Assembly (NCBI RefSeq): GCF_024498135.1
Contig: NZ_JANHOH010000001.1
Coordinates: 2,356,001 to 2,420,000 of the forward strand
Direction: 5' to 3'
From: Mucilaginibacter aquariorum
GTDB lineage: Bacteria; Bacteroidota; Bacteroidia; Sphingobacteriales; Sphingobacteriaceae
Length of the DNA: 64,000 bases
Shown here: positions 40,555-50,139 of the stretch, in pieces
Layout: every line of letters starts with the position of its first letter
How positions within the stretch are numbered: position 1 is the first letter of the stretch
Position numbers and translations under genes: made by a program
Notes under the pieces: generated by a model
What the model was told of the DNA's origin: nothing
The model's input: only the letters and a program-made list of their open reading frames with translations
Databases searched by the model: none

Positions 40555-40683
40555 ATGAAAATCATCATGTTAAAGCCAGGCGATCAAATGGTCCCGATTT
40601 TTAAGATCAGCACCGTATTCCCGGCATTCGGGGGCTCCGGCAAAGGCAACGATTTTGGACAGACCTTCAGCACATGTGGTTAG
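40555..40683 (+). CDS. Possible small ORF (42 aa)
   Basis: A frame MKIIMLKPGDQMVPIFKIST ends in GQTFSTCG and a TAG, 7 bases after the DoxX gene. The Gly/Phe-rich middle could be a degraded remnant. No counterpart lies between the paralogues on the other cassette, so coding is doubtful. Confidence 0.25.
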   Translation: MKIIMLKPGDQMVPIFKISTVFPAFGGSGKGNDFGQTFSTCG

Positions 40684-40743
40684 GAAGGTTAGGGTATTAT
40701 TAATGGATTCAGGCATGATTTCTTTCCAGATCCTATATTCATC

Positions 40744-41295
40744 ATGAAAAAGTATTTAATTCTACTGGCTGTTATGCTCCCGCTCGGTGCATTTGCGCAA
40801 CTTGAAGTTTACGACAGGTATACACCGGGAGGAAAACATGAGCCCAATATTAACTATTTCGGCTCGAAAAAACTATCAGACCGTTTTGCGTTGACTTACT
40901 TCGGCCTGCTTGAACATCAATGGGGCGAGGCGCTGGTTGGCGCGAGCTACGCGCCTATGCCATCATTGATCCTGGGTCTCAGCGCGGGAATAGAACATGG
41001 GACGAGCAGTCCACGATATAGCGCAAGCATATGGACGGGAAATAAAACAACCACATTTGCAGCATTATGGGAACTAGGTGAAGGAAAATCAAATTATTTA
41101 TATAAAGCCAACCTGTTCTATAATTACACCAATACGGTTACCATCGGCTTAACTGCCTGGCGCAAGCATGGCGTGGGGCCAAATTTCAGGTACACGGTCC
41201 CACATATCAAATCAACGCTCTGGATCATGCCGGCTTATGATTTGGACGCGGACAAAACGAGGATAATGGCCGGCATACAGATCCCGGTACAGTAG
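40744..41295 (+). CDS. Secreted ~20-kDa protein, cassette 1
   Basis: The 183-residue protein has a signal peptide (MKKYLILLAVMLPLGAFAQ) and repeated amphipathic beta strands (FALTYFGLLEHQWGEALVGA, ILGLSAGIEHGTSSPRYSAS, TVTIGLTAWRKHGVGPNFRY), ending with an aromatic-containing strand. It is probably an outer-membrane beta-barrel or periplasmic protein. Its paralogue at 44136 keeps the pattern LEVYxxxxxGGxxEPxIxY...GIEH.(S/T)(N/S)SPRY. Function unknown. Confidence 0.82.
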   Translation: MKKYLILLAVMLPLGAFAQLEVYDRYTPGGKHEPNINYFGSKKLSDRFALTYFGLLEHQWGEALVGASYAPMPSLILGLSAGIEHGTSSPRYSASIWTGNKTTTFAALWELGEGKSNYLYKANLFYNYTNTVTIGLTAWRKHGVGPNFRYTVPHIKSTLWIMPAYDLDADKTRIMAGIQIPVQ

Positions 41296-41446
41296 TATTT
41301 AAAGCAGTTCAGGACCTGTAGTGGAAGATAAACTGGGCCTGAGTATATTTTCAGACTGGGGCAGTAACCGAAGAGCCAGCCCCATTAATTTTGCAGGACG
41401 ATTGGGCCTGAGAAAGACTCTCTAATAATAAACAAAATCAGCAGGA

Positions 41447-41863
41447 ATGAATAAGCAGGGGCAAACAAAAGATATACAAGCAGTATTGAATAGCTTTTAT
41501 CAAAATGTCGGCGAAAAGAATGCAGAAGGAATGGTCGCATTGTGCGCCGAACAGATCGACTGGTATATTGCAAAATCTGATTTTTTGCCATGGACAGGAA
41601 AACGGAAAAGTAAAGCAGATATTAAAGAAGCCCTTAACTTATTGTTTAACGCGCATGTAGATGGCGAAGACCAGTTTGAGCCGGGCCATATTTTCATAGA
41701 TGGTCAAGAAGCAGCCGTTTTTGGATTTGCCTCACGGGTTGCCAAAGCAACGGGCAAAAGATTTAGTACCCAATTTTGCCAGCGTTTTACAATTGAAGAT
41801 GGTAAAATATCAAAATTCCTTATGCTGGAGGACACGCCTCAAGTTGAAAAGGCGTTCAAATAA
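41447..41863 (+). CDS. SnoaL/NTF2-like protein
   Basis: This 138-residue protein has the NTF2 pattern VLNSFYQNVGEKNAEGMVAL, EQIDWYIAKSDFLPWTG, HIFIDGQEAAVFGFASRVAK and FCQRFTIEDGKISKFLMLED. Such folds serve as small enzymes or ligand binders. It precedes the AhpD-like gene by 30 bases. It is the intact relative of the broken gene at 39664-40078. Confidence 0.85.
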   Translation: MNKQGQTKDIQAVLNSFYQNVGEKNAEGMVALCAEQIDWYIAKSDFLPWTGKRKSKADIKEALNLLFNAHVDGEDQFEPGHIFIDGQEAAVFGFASRVAKATGKRFSTQFCQRFTIEDGKISKFLMLEDTPQVEKAFK

Positions 41864-41893
41864 ATTTCGACTGATCAGATAAAATTAAGAAAA

Positions 41894-42328
41894 ATGGAAA
41901 CACGTATTAAAATTGACAAAGTAGAACCAGCCGGTTACCAGGCTGTGTTGGGCATGGAAAAATTTATTGAAAGCACAAACCTTACCAAAACACATAAGGA
42001 TCTGATCAAAATCAGGGCCTCTCAGATCAATGGTTGTGCTTTTTGCATCGACATGCATACTAAAGAGGCGCGCAAGGCCGGTGAGACGGAACAACGTATT
42101 TATGCGCTGACTGCCTGGAGAGACACTCCGTTTTTTTCGGCGGAAGAACGTGCGATCCTTGCGCTGACTGAGGAGGTTACCCTGATCCACAATCATGTAA
42201 AAGATGAGACCTACGCCGCGGCTGCAGCCGTGTTGGACGAAACATACCTGGCGGATGTGATCTTGGCAATCATCACGATCAACGTTTGGAACAGAATAGG
42301 TATTACTACCCAACTCGTTCCTGCATGA
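41894..42328 (+). CDS. Carboxymuconolactone decarboxylase/AhpD-like protein
   Basis: The 144-residue protein carries the peroxidase-like motif NGCAFCIDMHTKEARKAGET (CxxC...H), and EQRIYALTAWRDTPFFSAEE plus ERAILALTEEVTLI. The family contains alkylhydroperoxidase AhpD. A terminator follows immediately (42361-42381), so it ends a small unit that starts with the NTF2-like gene. Confidence 0.93.
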   Translation: METRIKIDKVEPAGYQAVLGMEKFIESTNLTKTHKDLIKIRASQINGCAFCIDMHTKEARKAGETEQRIYALTAWRDTPFFSAEERAILALTEEVTLIHNHVKDETYAAAAAVLDETYLADVILAIITINVWNRIGITTQLVPA

Positions 42329-42360
42329 TAAATTAGTTGTATAGTAACGATTATGATAAA

Positions 42361-42381
42361 GCCCTCGCAAGAGGGCTTTTT
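42361..42381 (+). terminator. Terminator after the AhpD-like gene
   Basis: GCCCTC-GCAA-GAGGGC followed by TTTTT, a strong intrinsic terminator. Confidence 0.85.
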
Positions 42382-42517
42382 GGTAAAACTTGGTTGAGAT
42401 CAGTTCCTGACGCCGGATGTGATATTGGGCTGCTTTTCAGGACTGCCATAAGACTCCAGCTCTGACTTAGTCCAATCTATAAAACAAAAAAGAACATCTG
42501 AAAAAAAAGTTAATACA

Positions 42518-43749
42518 ATGAAAACAATTAAAGAAAGTAACAAAGGCATCAGTACGTTACTAGCCTTTGCATTAATTCCCCTTTCCGGCTTTGCAACGGA
42601 CATTTACATTCCATCCTTGCCCACAATGGCCGGAGGACTTCATGTTTCCTCTCCCTCAATACAATGTCTTTGGTGCTATTTTTTATTACCTCCGGTATCA
42701 GTCAATTATTTACGGGTGCAATTCTGGATAGTTTCGGCCGGTACTGGGCCAGCCTGATCGCACTTGCCGTATTCGCATTTGCCAGTTTCTCCATTGCTTT
42801 ATTTCCTAATATTTATCTGCTTTATGCCATGCGCGATGTCCAGGGCATCACCATTTCATTAATCGTAGTGGGAAAGCGCGCATTTTTTGTCGATGTGTAT
42901 TCCGGTGAAAAGCTGAAGCATTATACCAGCTTATTTGTGATCATATGGTCGACTGCCCCGATCCTGGCGCCCTTTATAGGCGGATATCTTCAAAGTATAT
43001 GGGGCTGGCAATCTAATTTTTATTTCCTGGGTATTTTGGCGGTAATCTTTTTTATACTGGAATTGGTGTTCAGTGGCGAATCGCTTAAACATTTCCACCC
43101 ATTTAAAGCTAAGCCAATCCTGGACGTTTATGGGCACATGCTGCGTACCAGGGACTTTGCGTTGGGCCTCATCATTCTGGGTTCCTGCTACGGACTCGTG
43201 GTGATGTATGGAATGGCGAGCCCATTTATTATTGAGCGGGTATTCCATTTTTCGCCGGTAACGAATGGTTACAGTTCTTTACTATCCGGTGTTGCAATAA
43301 TGCTTGGCGGTGCTATCGCCAAAGCGCTCATTAAAGTGCCCATACAGAAAAAAGTTCCGGTTGCCCTTATATCGATCGTATTGTTTTCCATTCTGATGCT
43401 GGTATCCGGTGTCACCAACGGCAATACCTACCTGATGACCGCGCTTACGATTGGACTTCATACCAGCGGCGGCTTTATATTTAACGTGGTCTACGGGTAC
43501 TATTTAGGCCGTTTCTCGAAGAACGCCGGTACAGCTGCCGGCCTTACCGGAGGCGGCATGTACATTGCCAGCTCAGCGATCTGCTATAGTATGGTAAATT
43601 TATTCGGTATCCGCACGCAAACCATACTCGGCGCGGCGAATATAACAGGTGTCGTGTTGGTCATCATCCTGTTCATCGCCTTTAGCAAGTTCAGGAATAT
43701 TCGCCTGAATGCAGAAGCAGCAACCGTTAATGCCGCAATGGCATCATAA
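42518..43749 (+). pseudogene. Frameshifted Bcr/CflA-type MFS drug transporter
   Basis: The start (MKTIKESNKGISTLLAFALI, then FATDIYIPSLPTMAGGL) is in one frame up to about 42660; the rest (SLVLFFITSGISQLFTGAIL, DSFGRYWASLIAL ... to 43749) is in another. Adding one A in the CAATG at 42662-42666 would restore a full-length 12-helix transporter (SIQ-MSLVLFF). It may be an inactive gene, a programmed shift, or a read error at a short A run. The rest of the protein is intact, so the break is recent or artificial. Confidence 0.8.
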
Positions 43750-43888
43750 ACATACTCCCTCGTTAACGCTATTATATCAAAATATTGACAATTAATTATC
43801 TGGTTGCCTTCCACTCTTATCCGGCGGCGGCGAACAATTACTGAAAGGATAAATAAGGTAGTATTTTAATTAAATTGTTTACTACAGA

Positions 43889-43923
43889 ACAGCGGCGTTT
43901 TAAAAACGCCGCTGTTTTTTTTA
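43889..43923 (+). terminator. Strong terminator after the MFS gene
   Basis: ACAGCGGCGTTTT (43889-43901) pairs with AAAACGCCGCTGT (43902-43914), followed by a run of Ts. Otherwise, the gene-less stretch 43750-44135 has only a short GATTGA/TCAATC inverted repeat just before the next gene. Confidence 0.85.
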
Positions 43924-44135
43924 CTAAACTTCCTAAGCATTTTTTTAGCTGCCCTTAATAGTCATTGACTTGATTCGTTTGTCAACGAAATTATGCTGCG
44001 CTTCATTGCTATCTGAGTTGATTAGCCCGTCAGGGTCATCTGGATCACGAGGAATTTGAAATCTGGACCAAAATCAGGGGACGGCACCTACTTAAATTAG
44101 ATTGAAAATCAATCAATTAAATCTCAGATGTAATT

Positions 44136-44732
44136 ATGCGCAATCTTTCAAACCTTATATCAAAGGACGCCGGGGGCGTCTTTTTTAAACTATTACTTTG
44201 CTTTCTTTTCTTAAATGTCGCAACACCTGCACGCGCCCAGTTAGAGGTCTATGGGAAATTTCGAGCCGGAGGAGCTTTCGAACCAGTCATAGATTATAAC
44301 GGCACAAAGCTCATCAATGATAAATTTTCCATCATTTACTTTGGACTTATACGTAAAACCTGGGGGCAGGCACTGATCAGTTTGTCCTACTCACCAACCA
44401 AAAAAATCAGTGTTTCTGCGGGTATGGGGATCGAACACGCCTCTAATTCGCCGAGATACACGGCAAGTTTCTTTACAAGAAGCGATCGTACGACGTTTCT
44501 TTTATTAGGCGAATTGGGAAGTGGTAATAGTAATTATCTGTATAAAATGAATCTGTTCCACCAGTACACGGACCAATTCACTTTTGGTGCCACTGCTTGG
44601 CGTTACCATGGATTGGGACCAAATTTCAGGTGGCTGGTCCCTAAGCTTCAAACCACTTTATGGGCAATGCCAGCCTACGATATTGATGCCAGGTACGGAA
44701 GGCTTATGCTGGGCGTAAGTTTAAAAATATAA
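44136..44732 (+). CDS. Secreted ~20-kDa protein, cassette 2
   Basis: The 198-residue protein has a signal peptide after a short basic start (FFKLLLCFLFLNVATPARAQ) and then LEVYGKFRAGGAFEPVIDYN, FSIIYFGLIRKTWGQALISL, GMGIEHASNSPRYTASFF and LWAMPAYDIDARYGRLMLGV. It is a clear paralogue of 40744 and was probably also exported to the envelope. It is followed by its own DoxX gene. Confidence 0.82.
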   Translation: MRNLSNLISKDAGGVFFKLLLCFLFLNVATPARAQLEVYGKFRAGGAFEPVIDYNGTKLINDKFSIIYFGLIRKTWGQALISLSYSPTKKISVSAGMGIEHASNSPRYTASFFTRSDRTTFLLLGELGSGNSNYLYKMNLFHQYTDQFTFGATAWRYHGLGPNFRWLVPKLQTTLWAMPAYDIDARYGRLMLGVSLKI

Positions 44733-44841
44733 CCGGACAATAATTTAGAAATGTCTAACTGGATCATCCACAATATATAATGTGGGTCAATTATTAGCTT
44801 GGTTGGATTGCTACTTTCGATAAATAAAATAATAAACGAAT

Positions 44842-45288
44842 ATGAAAGATCCATTAAAAATCCCACAATTGCTCCTGAGATGTGCGTTGGGTATTACATT
44901 TTTAACACCTGTCTCAGACAGGTTAGGTATTCTTGGGCCCAAGGGCACTGGAAATGTTGAATGGGGGAACTGGCAGAATTTTATCAACTATACGTCTACG
45001 CTAATGCCCCTATTCGACAGGCCTGTTGTTAATATACTGGGAGGCATTGCCACCGTAACTGAGTTGATCATCGCCATCTTATTAATCATAGGATACAGGA
45101 CGAGAAATGCTTCTGCTGCCGCTTCGTTGATCACGCTGACGTTTATCGTGTTCATGGTATTATCCGTTGGTATACAAAAGCCGATCAATTATGGGGTTTT
45201 TACCGCTACGACCGCTGGTTTCCTCCTTGCCCGTGTTCCTAATTACGAATGGAGTATTGACCGGCTATTAGCGAAAAAATCAGGCTGA
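44842..45288 (+). CDS. DoxX-family membrane protein, cassette 2
   Basis: The 148-residue protein has four hydrophobic helices (QLLLRCALGITFLTPVSDRL, VVNILGGIATVTELIIAILL, AASLITLTFIVFMVLSVGI). It is close to the protein at 40107. It converges with the MocR-type regulator copy at 45382. Confidence 0.88.
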   Translation: MKDPLKIPQLLLRCALGITFLTPVSDRLGILGPKGTGNVEWGNWQNFINYTSTLMPLFDRPVVNILGGIATVTELIIAILLIIGYRTRNASAAASLITLTFIVFMVLSVGIQKPINYGVFTATTAGFLLARVPNYEWSIDRLLAKKSG

Positions 45289-45381
45289 AGAGCATTCCGA
45301 AAGGATTGGTCAGCAATTAACTCATCGGGCGAAGGAGCGGTTCGCTTGTTCGCTCGATTTTTATGGGGTGATGTCCAATTG

Positions 45382-46872
45382 CTATTGCCGCTTGTGGTCG
45401 TTACAATGATCAAGAGCCAGTCTTAACAAATCCAGTACTTGTTCAATCTCTTTTTCGGTTAATGAAGCAAAACCAAGCCGTAGACCATTGGGTATTACAC
45501 TCTCATTATGATAGAAAGTTCCGTCCGCAATCCTTAACCCTTTATCTCCAAGCTTTTTGGAAAGGTGCTTTAAATCGATACTGTTATCGAAAATTGACCA
45601 TACGGCTAACCCACCTTCAGGTTTCTTAAAGGAAATTACATCCTTAAAATTTGATTGCAATATTTGACAAAACAAATCTCTACGTTCCTTATAGATCCTT
45701 AGTGATTTACGGAAATGCCTTTCCATTTCGCCATTTTCATAAAGTAAAGAAAATGCTTCTTCCAGCAATGAATCGCCCTGCTTGTCGATCAGCTGTCTTA
45801 GGGAACATGCCGCTGTAACAAAACCAGGTTCAGCAATCAAGAATCCCATGCGTAGCGCCGGCGCAAATGTTTTACTGATCGAACCGATATAGATCACATT
45901 GTGATTATGGTCAATACTAGCTAAGGGGACAAAAGGTTTGTTATCATAGTGAAAATCAAAATCGTAATCGTCCTCAATGATCGCGAAGCGGTATGTTTTG
46001 GCTAGGTTCAACAACTTAAGCCTTCGCTCCATACTCATGGTCACCGTGGTAGGAAAATGATGATGCGGGATCAGGTATACAGCTTTGATAGATTTATGTT
46101 TTAAAGCTTCCTCAAGGATATCCACGTTCATGCCCTGATCATCAATCGGAATCCTCAGCAACCGCGCGCCGGCATATTTGAAGATCTCATCAGCGGATCG
46201 GTAATTTAAATCCCCCACAGCGATTGTGTCATATTTCGTGGTCAATAATTGTGCAGACAGATAGATACCCATTTGGCTACCCTTGGTGATAAGGATATTT
46301 TCCGGCTGTACGGTTAAGCCCCTTGTTTCTGAAAGATACCGGCAAAGCGCATTGCGGAGACGTTCCGAGCCTTGCGGGAACCCATATCTTAAAAAGTTCT
46401 TTCCCTGAATTTTCTTTGAAATACTTCGGTATTCCCGCATCAAGAGATCTACTGGTGTCAACCTTACATCTGGAAATCCCTCATCAATCGCCAAGAAGGT
46501 TTTTTGCACATTCTTGCTGACCAATTTCTCCTCGAACGGGTTATTCCATGCGAAAGCCGGCCCCTTTGAATAGTAAACACCATCCAAAGCCATTATTTTT
46601 TTTCTCGACAAAACCGGTAACTTGGCTAGTACGAAAATGCCTTTGCGCGGGATGGATTCGGCCCAACCCTGGGATATCAATTCTTCATAGGCCATTTTTG
46701 CTGTGTTGCGGTTTATACCTAATAGCTGGCCCAATATCCGCGAACTGGGCAACACATCTGTAGGCTGATGAGTTCCGTCAGTAATTAGGCTAATGAAGCT
46801 GCTGCATAATTGAACATAAAGCGCAACACCTGATTTACGGTTTAGCTTTATCAGCGTTTTATAAGGCAACAT
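45382..46872 (-). CDS. MocR-type regulator, copy 2
   Basis: The 496-residue protein has the GntR domain (DVLPSSRILGQLLGINRNTA, KMAYEELISQGWAES) and the aminotransferase domain (FAIIEDDYDFDFHYDNKPFV; lysine in YIGSISKTFAPALRMGF). It is a close copy of 38132-39595, in the opposite orientation. It likely controls the cassette of DoxX and the secreted protein to its right-hand end, though the two converge at their 3' ends. Confidence 0.93.
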   Translation of the reverse strand: MLPYKTLIKLNRKSGVALYVQLCSSFISLITDGTHQPTDVLPSSRILGQLLGINRNTAKMAYEELISQGWAESIPRKGIFVLAKLPVLSRKKIMALDGVYYSKGPAFAWNNPFEEKLVSKNVQKTFLAIDEGFPDVRLTPVDLLMREYRSISKKIQGKNFLRYGFPQGSERLRNALCRYLSETRGLTVQPENILITKGSQMGIYLSAQLLTTKYDTIAVGDLNYRSADEIFKYAGARLLRIPIDDQGMNVDILEEALKHKSIKAVYLIPHHHFPTTVTMSMERRLKLLNLAKTYRFAIIEDDYDFDFHYDNKPFVPLASIDHNHNVIYIGSISKTFAPALRMGFLIAEPGFVTAACSLRQLIDKQGDSLLEEAFSLLYENGEMERHFRKSLRIYKERRDLFCQILQSNFKDVISFKKPEGGLAVWSIFDNSIDLKHLSKKLGDKGLRIADGTFYHNESVIPNGLRLGFASLTEKEIEQVLDLLRLALDHCNDHKRQ

Positions 46873-47100
46873 GGCATATATATTACAGGGTGATTGTTGT
46901 CATTTTGCCATTACATAAAAAAGTCGTATAGCAGAATAGTTATGCCAAGGTATTTGTTTTCTGGATTAAGATAATGGCCCAGTTACAAAACAATTAGTAC
47001 CCCAGAAGGGGAATCTAAGGGCCGCTATATGAGGAAAGGATTTGCTCTTCGAAAGTATGGCAGGACGAACTTTTAGCCGCGATTGAGCGCCGTTTATTGA

Positions 47101-47262
47101 TCACCGTTGCTCAAAACGTCCCGATTTCTGAGAAGGAATGATCTTATAAAGAATCAACTCGATCACGTTACCGACGTCACCTTCTTCGTCCACAAAACCA
47201 TGTGACGGAGGAACAGAATCAACCAGAATAAATGGGGTGACCCGGTCGATCAGTTTTTGCAT
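47101..47262 (-). CDS. Possible small protein (53 aa)
   Basis: The frame MQKLIDRVTPFILVDSVPPS then HGFVDEEGDVGNVIELILYK ends FEQR. It looks protein-like but is too short for a family call. It lies in a 1,050-base stretch (46873-47922) otherwise without recognisable genes, so it may be a remnant. Confidence 0.3.
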   Translation of the reverse strand: MQKLIDRVTPFILVDSVPPSHGFVDEEGDVGNVIELILYKIIPSQKSGRFEQR

Positions 47263-47536
47263 AATCTGCTGTTTCTGCTAATATTAGTCTTTAACAAAAA
47301 CATACGTTCCGATCTTTTCGGATAGGTGAAATTGCGATCGCTGATCCTTTTTCATTAAGCGTACAGGTACTTGCTTTGCAAAAAACTGTACGGCACTTCC
47401 TTTTCAACGCATCATTCAAGCCTTGCTGGTTGACCGCGCTCCGCGTTGTTTCGCTAGGTAAAGTTGCGCTGCTTTCATTTCTGCCCTGATAATTGATTTA
47501 ACTACGTCCGGCCCCCCGCTTTTGAGAATGACCCGC

Positions 47537-47609
47537 GTGAAAGGCCAGACCCGAGCCCTGCGGGTGCCTCGTCCGGCAACGGTAGCCGGAAAAGCAGTCG
47601 GCCTTTCAC
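47537..47609. repeat. 10-bp inverted repeat at the edge of the mobile-type region
   Basis: GTGAAAGGCC (47537-47546) and GGCCTTTCAC (47600-47609) are exact reverse complements 53 bases apart in a GC-rich stretch upstream of ssb. Structured DNA of this kind is common near replication or transfer functions, but none is shown here. Confidence 0.35.
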
Positions 47610-47922
47610 CGGCAGAGGTACTTTCATCGATTTTCCGTTAGATCTATTTCCACAGCCTTCCCATGCCTGCTTTTACGTTTTTATAAGCTTTCATTTAGCC
47701 TTTGCTGAGGCAAATTTATACCTCTTCGGCACGAAAGGCCAAGGCAGGTGCCGCCTAAAAAATCTCCACACCTCCGCTGCGCTCCGGGTCGTATTTTTTG
47801 CGTCAGCCTTGCGTGCCAGCCCCCCGCGCAAATATTCTGCCTCTATCAAAGGCCAAATGAGGGTTTTAGCCGAATCGGGACTTTGAGTAACAGATTTTTT
47901 AACCATTAATATTTAAAACGCA

Positions 47923-48318
47923 ATGGAAACATTAACAGGAAGATTAACCGCAGACGCTAAAGTTAGCGTGGTTAACGGGGACAAAAAAGTAGTGAATTTC
48001 TCAATCGCTATGAATGACAGTTATCGGTCGAATGGTGAAACGGTGCGTACCACAACCTACGTGGATTGCGCTTACTGGATAAACGAAGCAGTTGGGGAAT
48101 ACCTGAAAAAAGGTTTGGTGGTGCAGTTGTTCGGTCGCCTTGGGGCAAGGGCATGGAATGACAAAGACGGTAATTCACACGCAGCTATTACGCTGAATGT
48201 ATCCCGTATCATTTTCATCGGTGGGGCTACAGCAGATAATGCAGACAAGCCTGCACAGAAAGCCGAAAAGAAACAGGGTGCAAACGCAGGTAGTGATGAT
48301 GACGACCTGCCCTTTTAA
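47923..48318 (+). CDS. ssb: Single-stranded DNA-binding protein (element type)
   Basis: The 131-residue protein starts METLTGRLTADAKVSVVNGD and has RTTTYVDCAYWINEAVGEYL, LVQLFGRLGARAWNDKDGNS and an acidic end DDDDLPF, the OB fold and tail of SSB. It heads the PRTRC-type region, and short SSBs of this kind are common on plasmids and integrative elements. Confidence 0.92.
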   Translation: METLTGRLTADAKVSVVNGDKKVVNFSIAMNDSYRSNGETVRTTTYVDCAYWINEAVGEYLKKGLVVQLFGRLGARAWNDKDGNSHAAITLNVSRIIFIGGATADNADKPAQKAEKKQGANAGSDDDDLPF

Positions 48319-48376
48319 CCACCATAACAAAATATTCATTGTACAGACCAATCAATTCATTTAAAAAATTAACATC

Positions 48377-49447
48377 ATGGGACACAATCTGAATTATAAC
48401 GAACAAACAGGAAACCACTGCTTTTTTAGCGTTAAGGAAAAGGCTTGGCACGGCTTAGGTCAAATCGTTGACCAATACCCTACAAGTGCGGAGGCGATGC
48501 AGTACGCAGGGTTGGATTATACGGTAGAAAAACGCCCGCTGTTTACCAACAGCCTGGAAAACGAGTTATCGGAAATTGATACCGGCATAGCAGCTTTTAA
48601 AATCACCGTTCCCAATTTTTACGCAACTGTTCGCAATGATAACAACGCAGTTTTGGGTGTAGTCGGTAAGGACTACGAAGTCGTACAAAACGTGAACGCC
48701 TTTGAATTTTTTGACGCCATAGTTGGTGGCGGGGATGGTATTCTATACGAAACCGCAGGGGCTTTAGGCAAGGGAGAACGGATATTTATTACCGCTAAAC
48801 TGCCGGGCTATATTCGGGTAGGCCATCAGGATATGATTGAACAATACCTCATGCTAACCACCTCGCATGATGGTTTCGGAAGTATCACCGCAGCATTTAC
48901 ACCTGTCCGTGTTGTCTGCCAAAACACGCTTAACGCAGCCATGCGTAATCATACCAATGCTATAAAAATCAGGCATACGGCATCTGCCAACGACCGATTG
49001 AAACAGGCGCATACGCTGATGGGTATTTCGGGCAATATGGCCGAAGAAATGGAGGGCATATTTAACCATTGGTCACAGGTTAAAATTACCGACAAGCAGG
49101 TGAAAAAACTGATACAGGTGGCTATGGCACCGAACAGGGAAACCATAACCAATCTGGAACTCGGGTTACTGGATAAGCTATCAACCAATTACACCAACAT
49201 CGTAGACAGCGTGTACGAATATGCTTTGGGCAGCCCGACCCAACAGATGGACACTACCGCAGGCACTGTTTACGGGGCTTATAATGCCATCACGGGCTAT
49301 TTCCAAAATGTGCGCACTTACAAAGATGGTGAGGCCAAATTCAAATCTATCATGGATGGTACAGCCAAACAACGGGGGCAGGCAGCCTTTGACCTTTGCC
49401 GTGATTTTTCCCGTCATGGAATGGATGCGCTAACCCAAATTAAATAA
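48377..49447 (+). CDS. DUF932 phage/plasmid-like protein
   Basis: The 356-residue protein has the DUF932 pattern GNHCFFSVKEKAWHGLGQIV, YTVEKRPLFTN, VVGKDYEVVQNVNAFEFFDA, LMLTTSHDGFGSITAAFTPV and RVVCQNTLNAAMR. The family is found on conjugative elements and phages; its role is unknown. It lies 58 bases after ssb. Confidence 0.93.
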   Translation: MGHNLNYNEQTGNHCFFSVKEKAWHGLGQIVDQYPTSAEAMQYAGLDYTVEKRPLFTNSLENELSEIDTGIAAFKITVPNFYATVRNDNNAVLGVVGKDYEVVQNVNAFEFFDAIVGGGDGILYETAGALGKGERIFITAKLPGYIRVGHQDMIEQYLMLTTSHDGFGSITAAFTPVRVVCQNTLNAAMRNHTNAIKIRHTASANDRLKQAHTLMGISGNMAEEMEGIFNHWSQVKITDKQVKKLIQVAMAPNRETITNLELGLLDKLSTNYTNIVDSVYEYALGSPTQQMDTTAGTVYGAYNAITGYFQNVRTYKDGEAKFKSIMDGTAKQRGQAAFDLCRDFSRHGMDALTQIK

Positions 49448-49495
49448 TCAGCAAGGGGGAGCAATCCCCCTTATTTCAAACTCAAAATTAAAATC

Positions 49496-49873
49496 ATGCA
49501 ACCATTAAGAGCATTAAATAATGTACAGAAAGCAAGGCTTTTACACGCCCTGTTTTTATCCGAGATACCCGCATTCTTAACCTATACCCAACAGCTTTGC
49601 ACCTGTATGCGGGAGAACCCCGAAGAGGTGCGTAAGGTATGGGTGAACCAATTATTCGGTGTAGACTTTTGGTTCTCTTTAGCGGAGGAAGCCAACCGAA
49701 AAATTAAGCAATACCATAAGCAACTGGAAAAAAGCAGTGCGGTATTCAGCGACCAGTTATTTGACGGTTACGGGGCTTTGTTTCTCAATCACTGCCTGAC
49801 CACTTACGCCGAAAAGGGCGAACTCAGCGACCCCAAATTTAAAACAGCAGTTGATTTACTTTTTAATCCCTGA
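49496..49873 (+). CDS. Element-type protein of unknown function
   Basis: The 125-residue, mostly helical protein has LRALNNVQKARLLHALFLSE, YTQQLCTCMRENPEEVRKVW and LFDGYGALFLNHCLTTYAEK. I recognise no fixed family name, but such proteins are seen next to PRTRC genes. Its stop is 4 bases before the next gene. Confidence 0.7.
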   Translation: MQPLRALNNVQKARLLHALFLSEIPAFLTYTQQLCTCMRENPEEVRKVWVNQLFGVDFWFSLAEEANRKIKQYHKQLEKSSAVFSDQLFDGYGALFLNHCLTTYAEKGELSDPKFKTAVDLLFNP

Positions 49874-49877
49874 AATC

Positions 49878-50126
49878 ATGAACACGCTCATACATCATAG
49901 CACAACCATTATCGGGGTAGCCCTGATGGTTACAGGTTTAGTAGTCCGTACCCTAATCAGCAGGCGCAGGTTTAACCGCAGGGGCATTACAGGTTTACAG
50001 CTTTTTCAGTCTTTTTGGCATTGGCGCATCACCACCCTGATAGAAAGCCTGCTCAATATGATAGCAGCCCTGATGATACTCGCAGGTGCGTTTCTTACTG
50101 CCTGCGGAATTTATAGCAATCACTAA
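49878..50126 (+). CDS. Small membrane protein of the PRTRC region
   Basis: The 82-residue protein has two hydrophobic helices (TIIGVALMVTGLVVRTLI and LLNMIAALMILAGAFLTACG) around a basic loop RRRFNRRG. The start ATG at 49878 is 4 bases after the previous stop. No known family. Confidence 0.65.
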   Translation: MNTLIHHSTTIIGVALMVTGLVVRTLISRRRFNRRGITGLQLFQSFWHWRITTLIESLLNMIAALMILAGAFLTACGIYSNH

Positions 50127-50139
50127 AAAACAGAAAACC

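Noticed and set aside
47691-47906. 71-codon minus-strand frame before ssb
   Set aside because: Basic, Ala/Arg-rich composition from GC-rich leader DNA, no domain, and no support from position.
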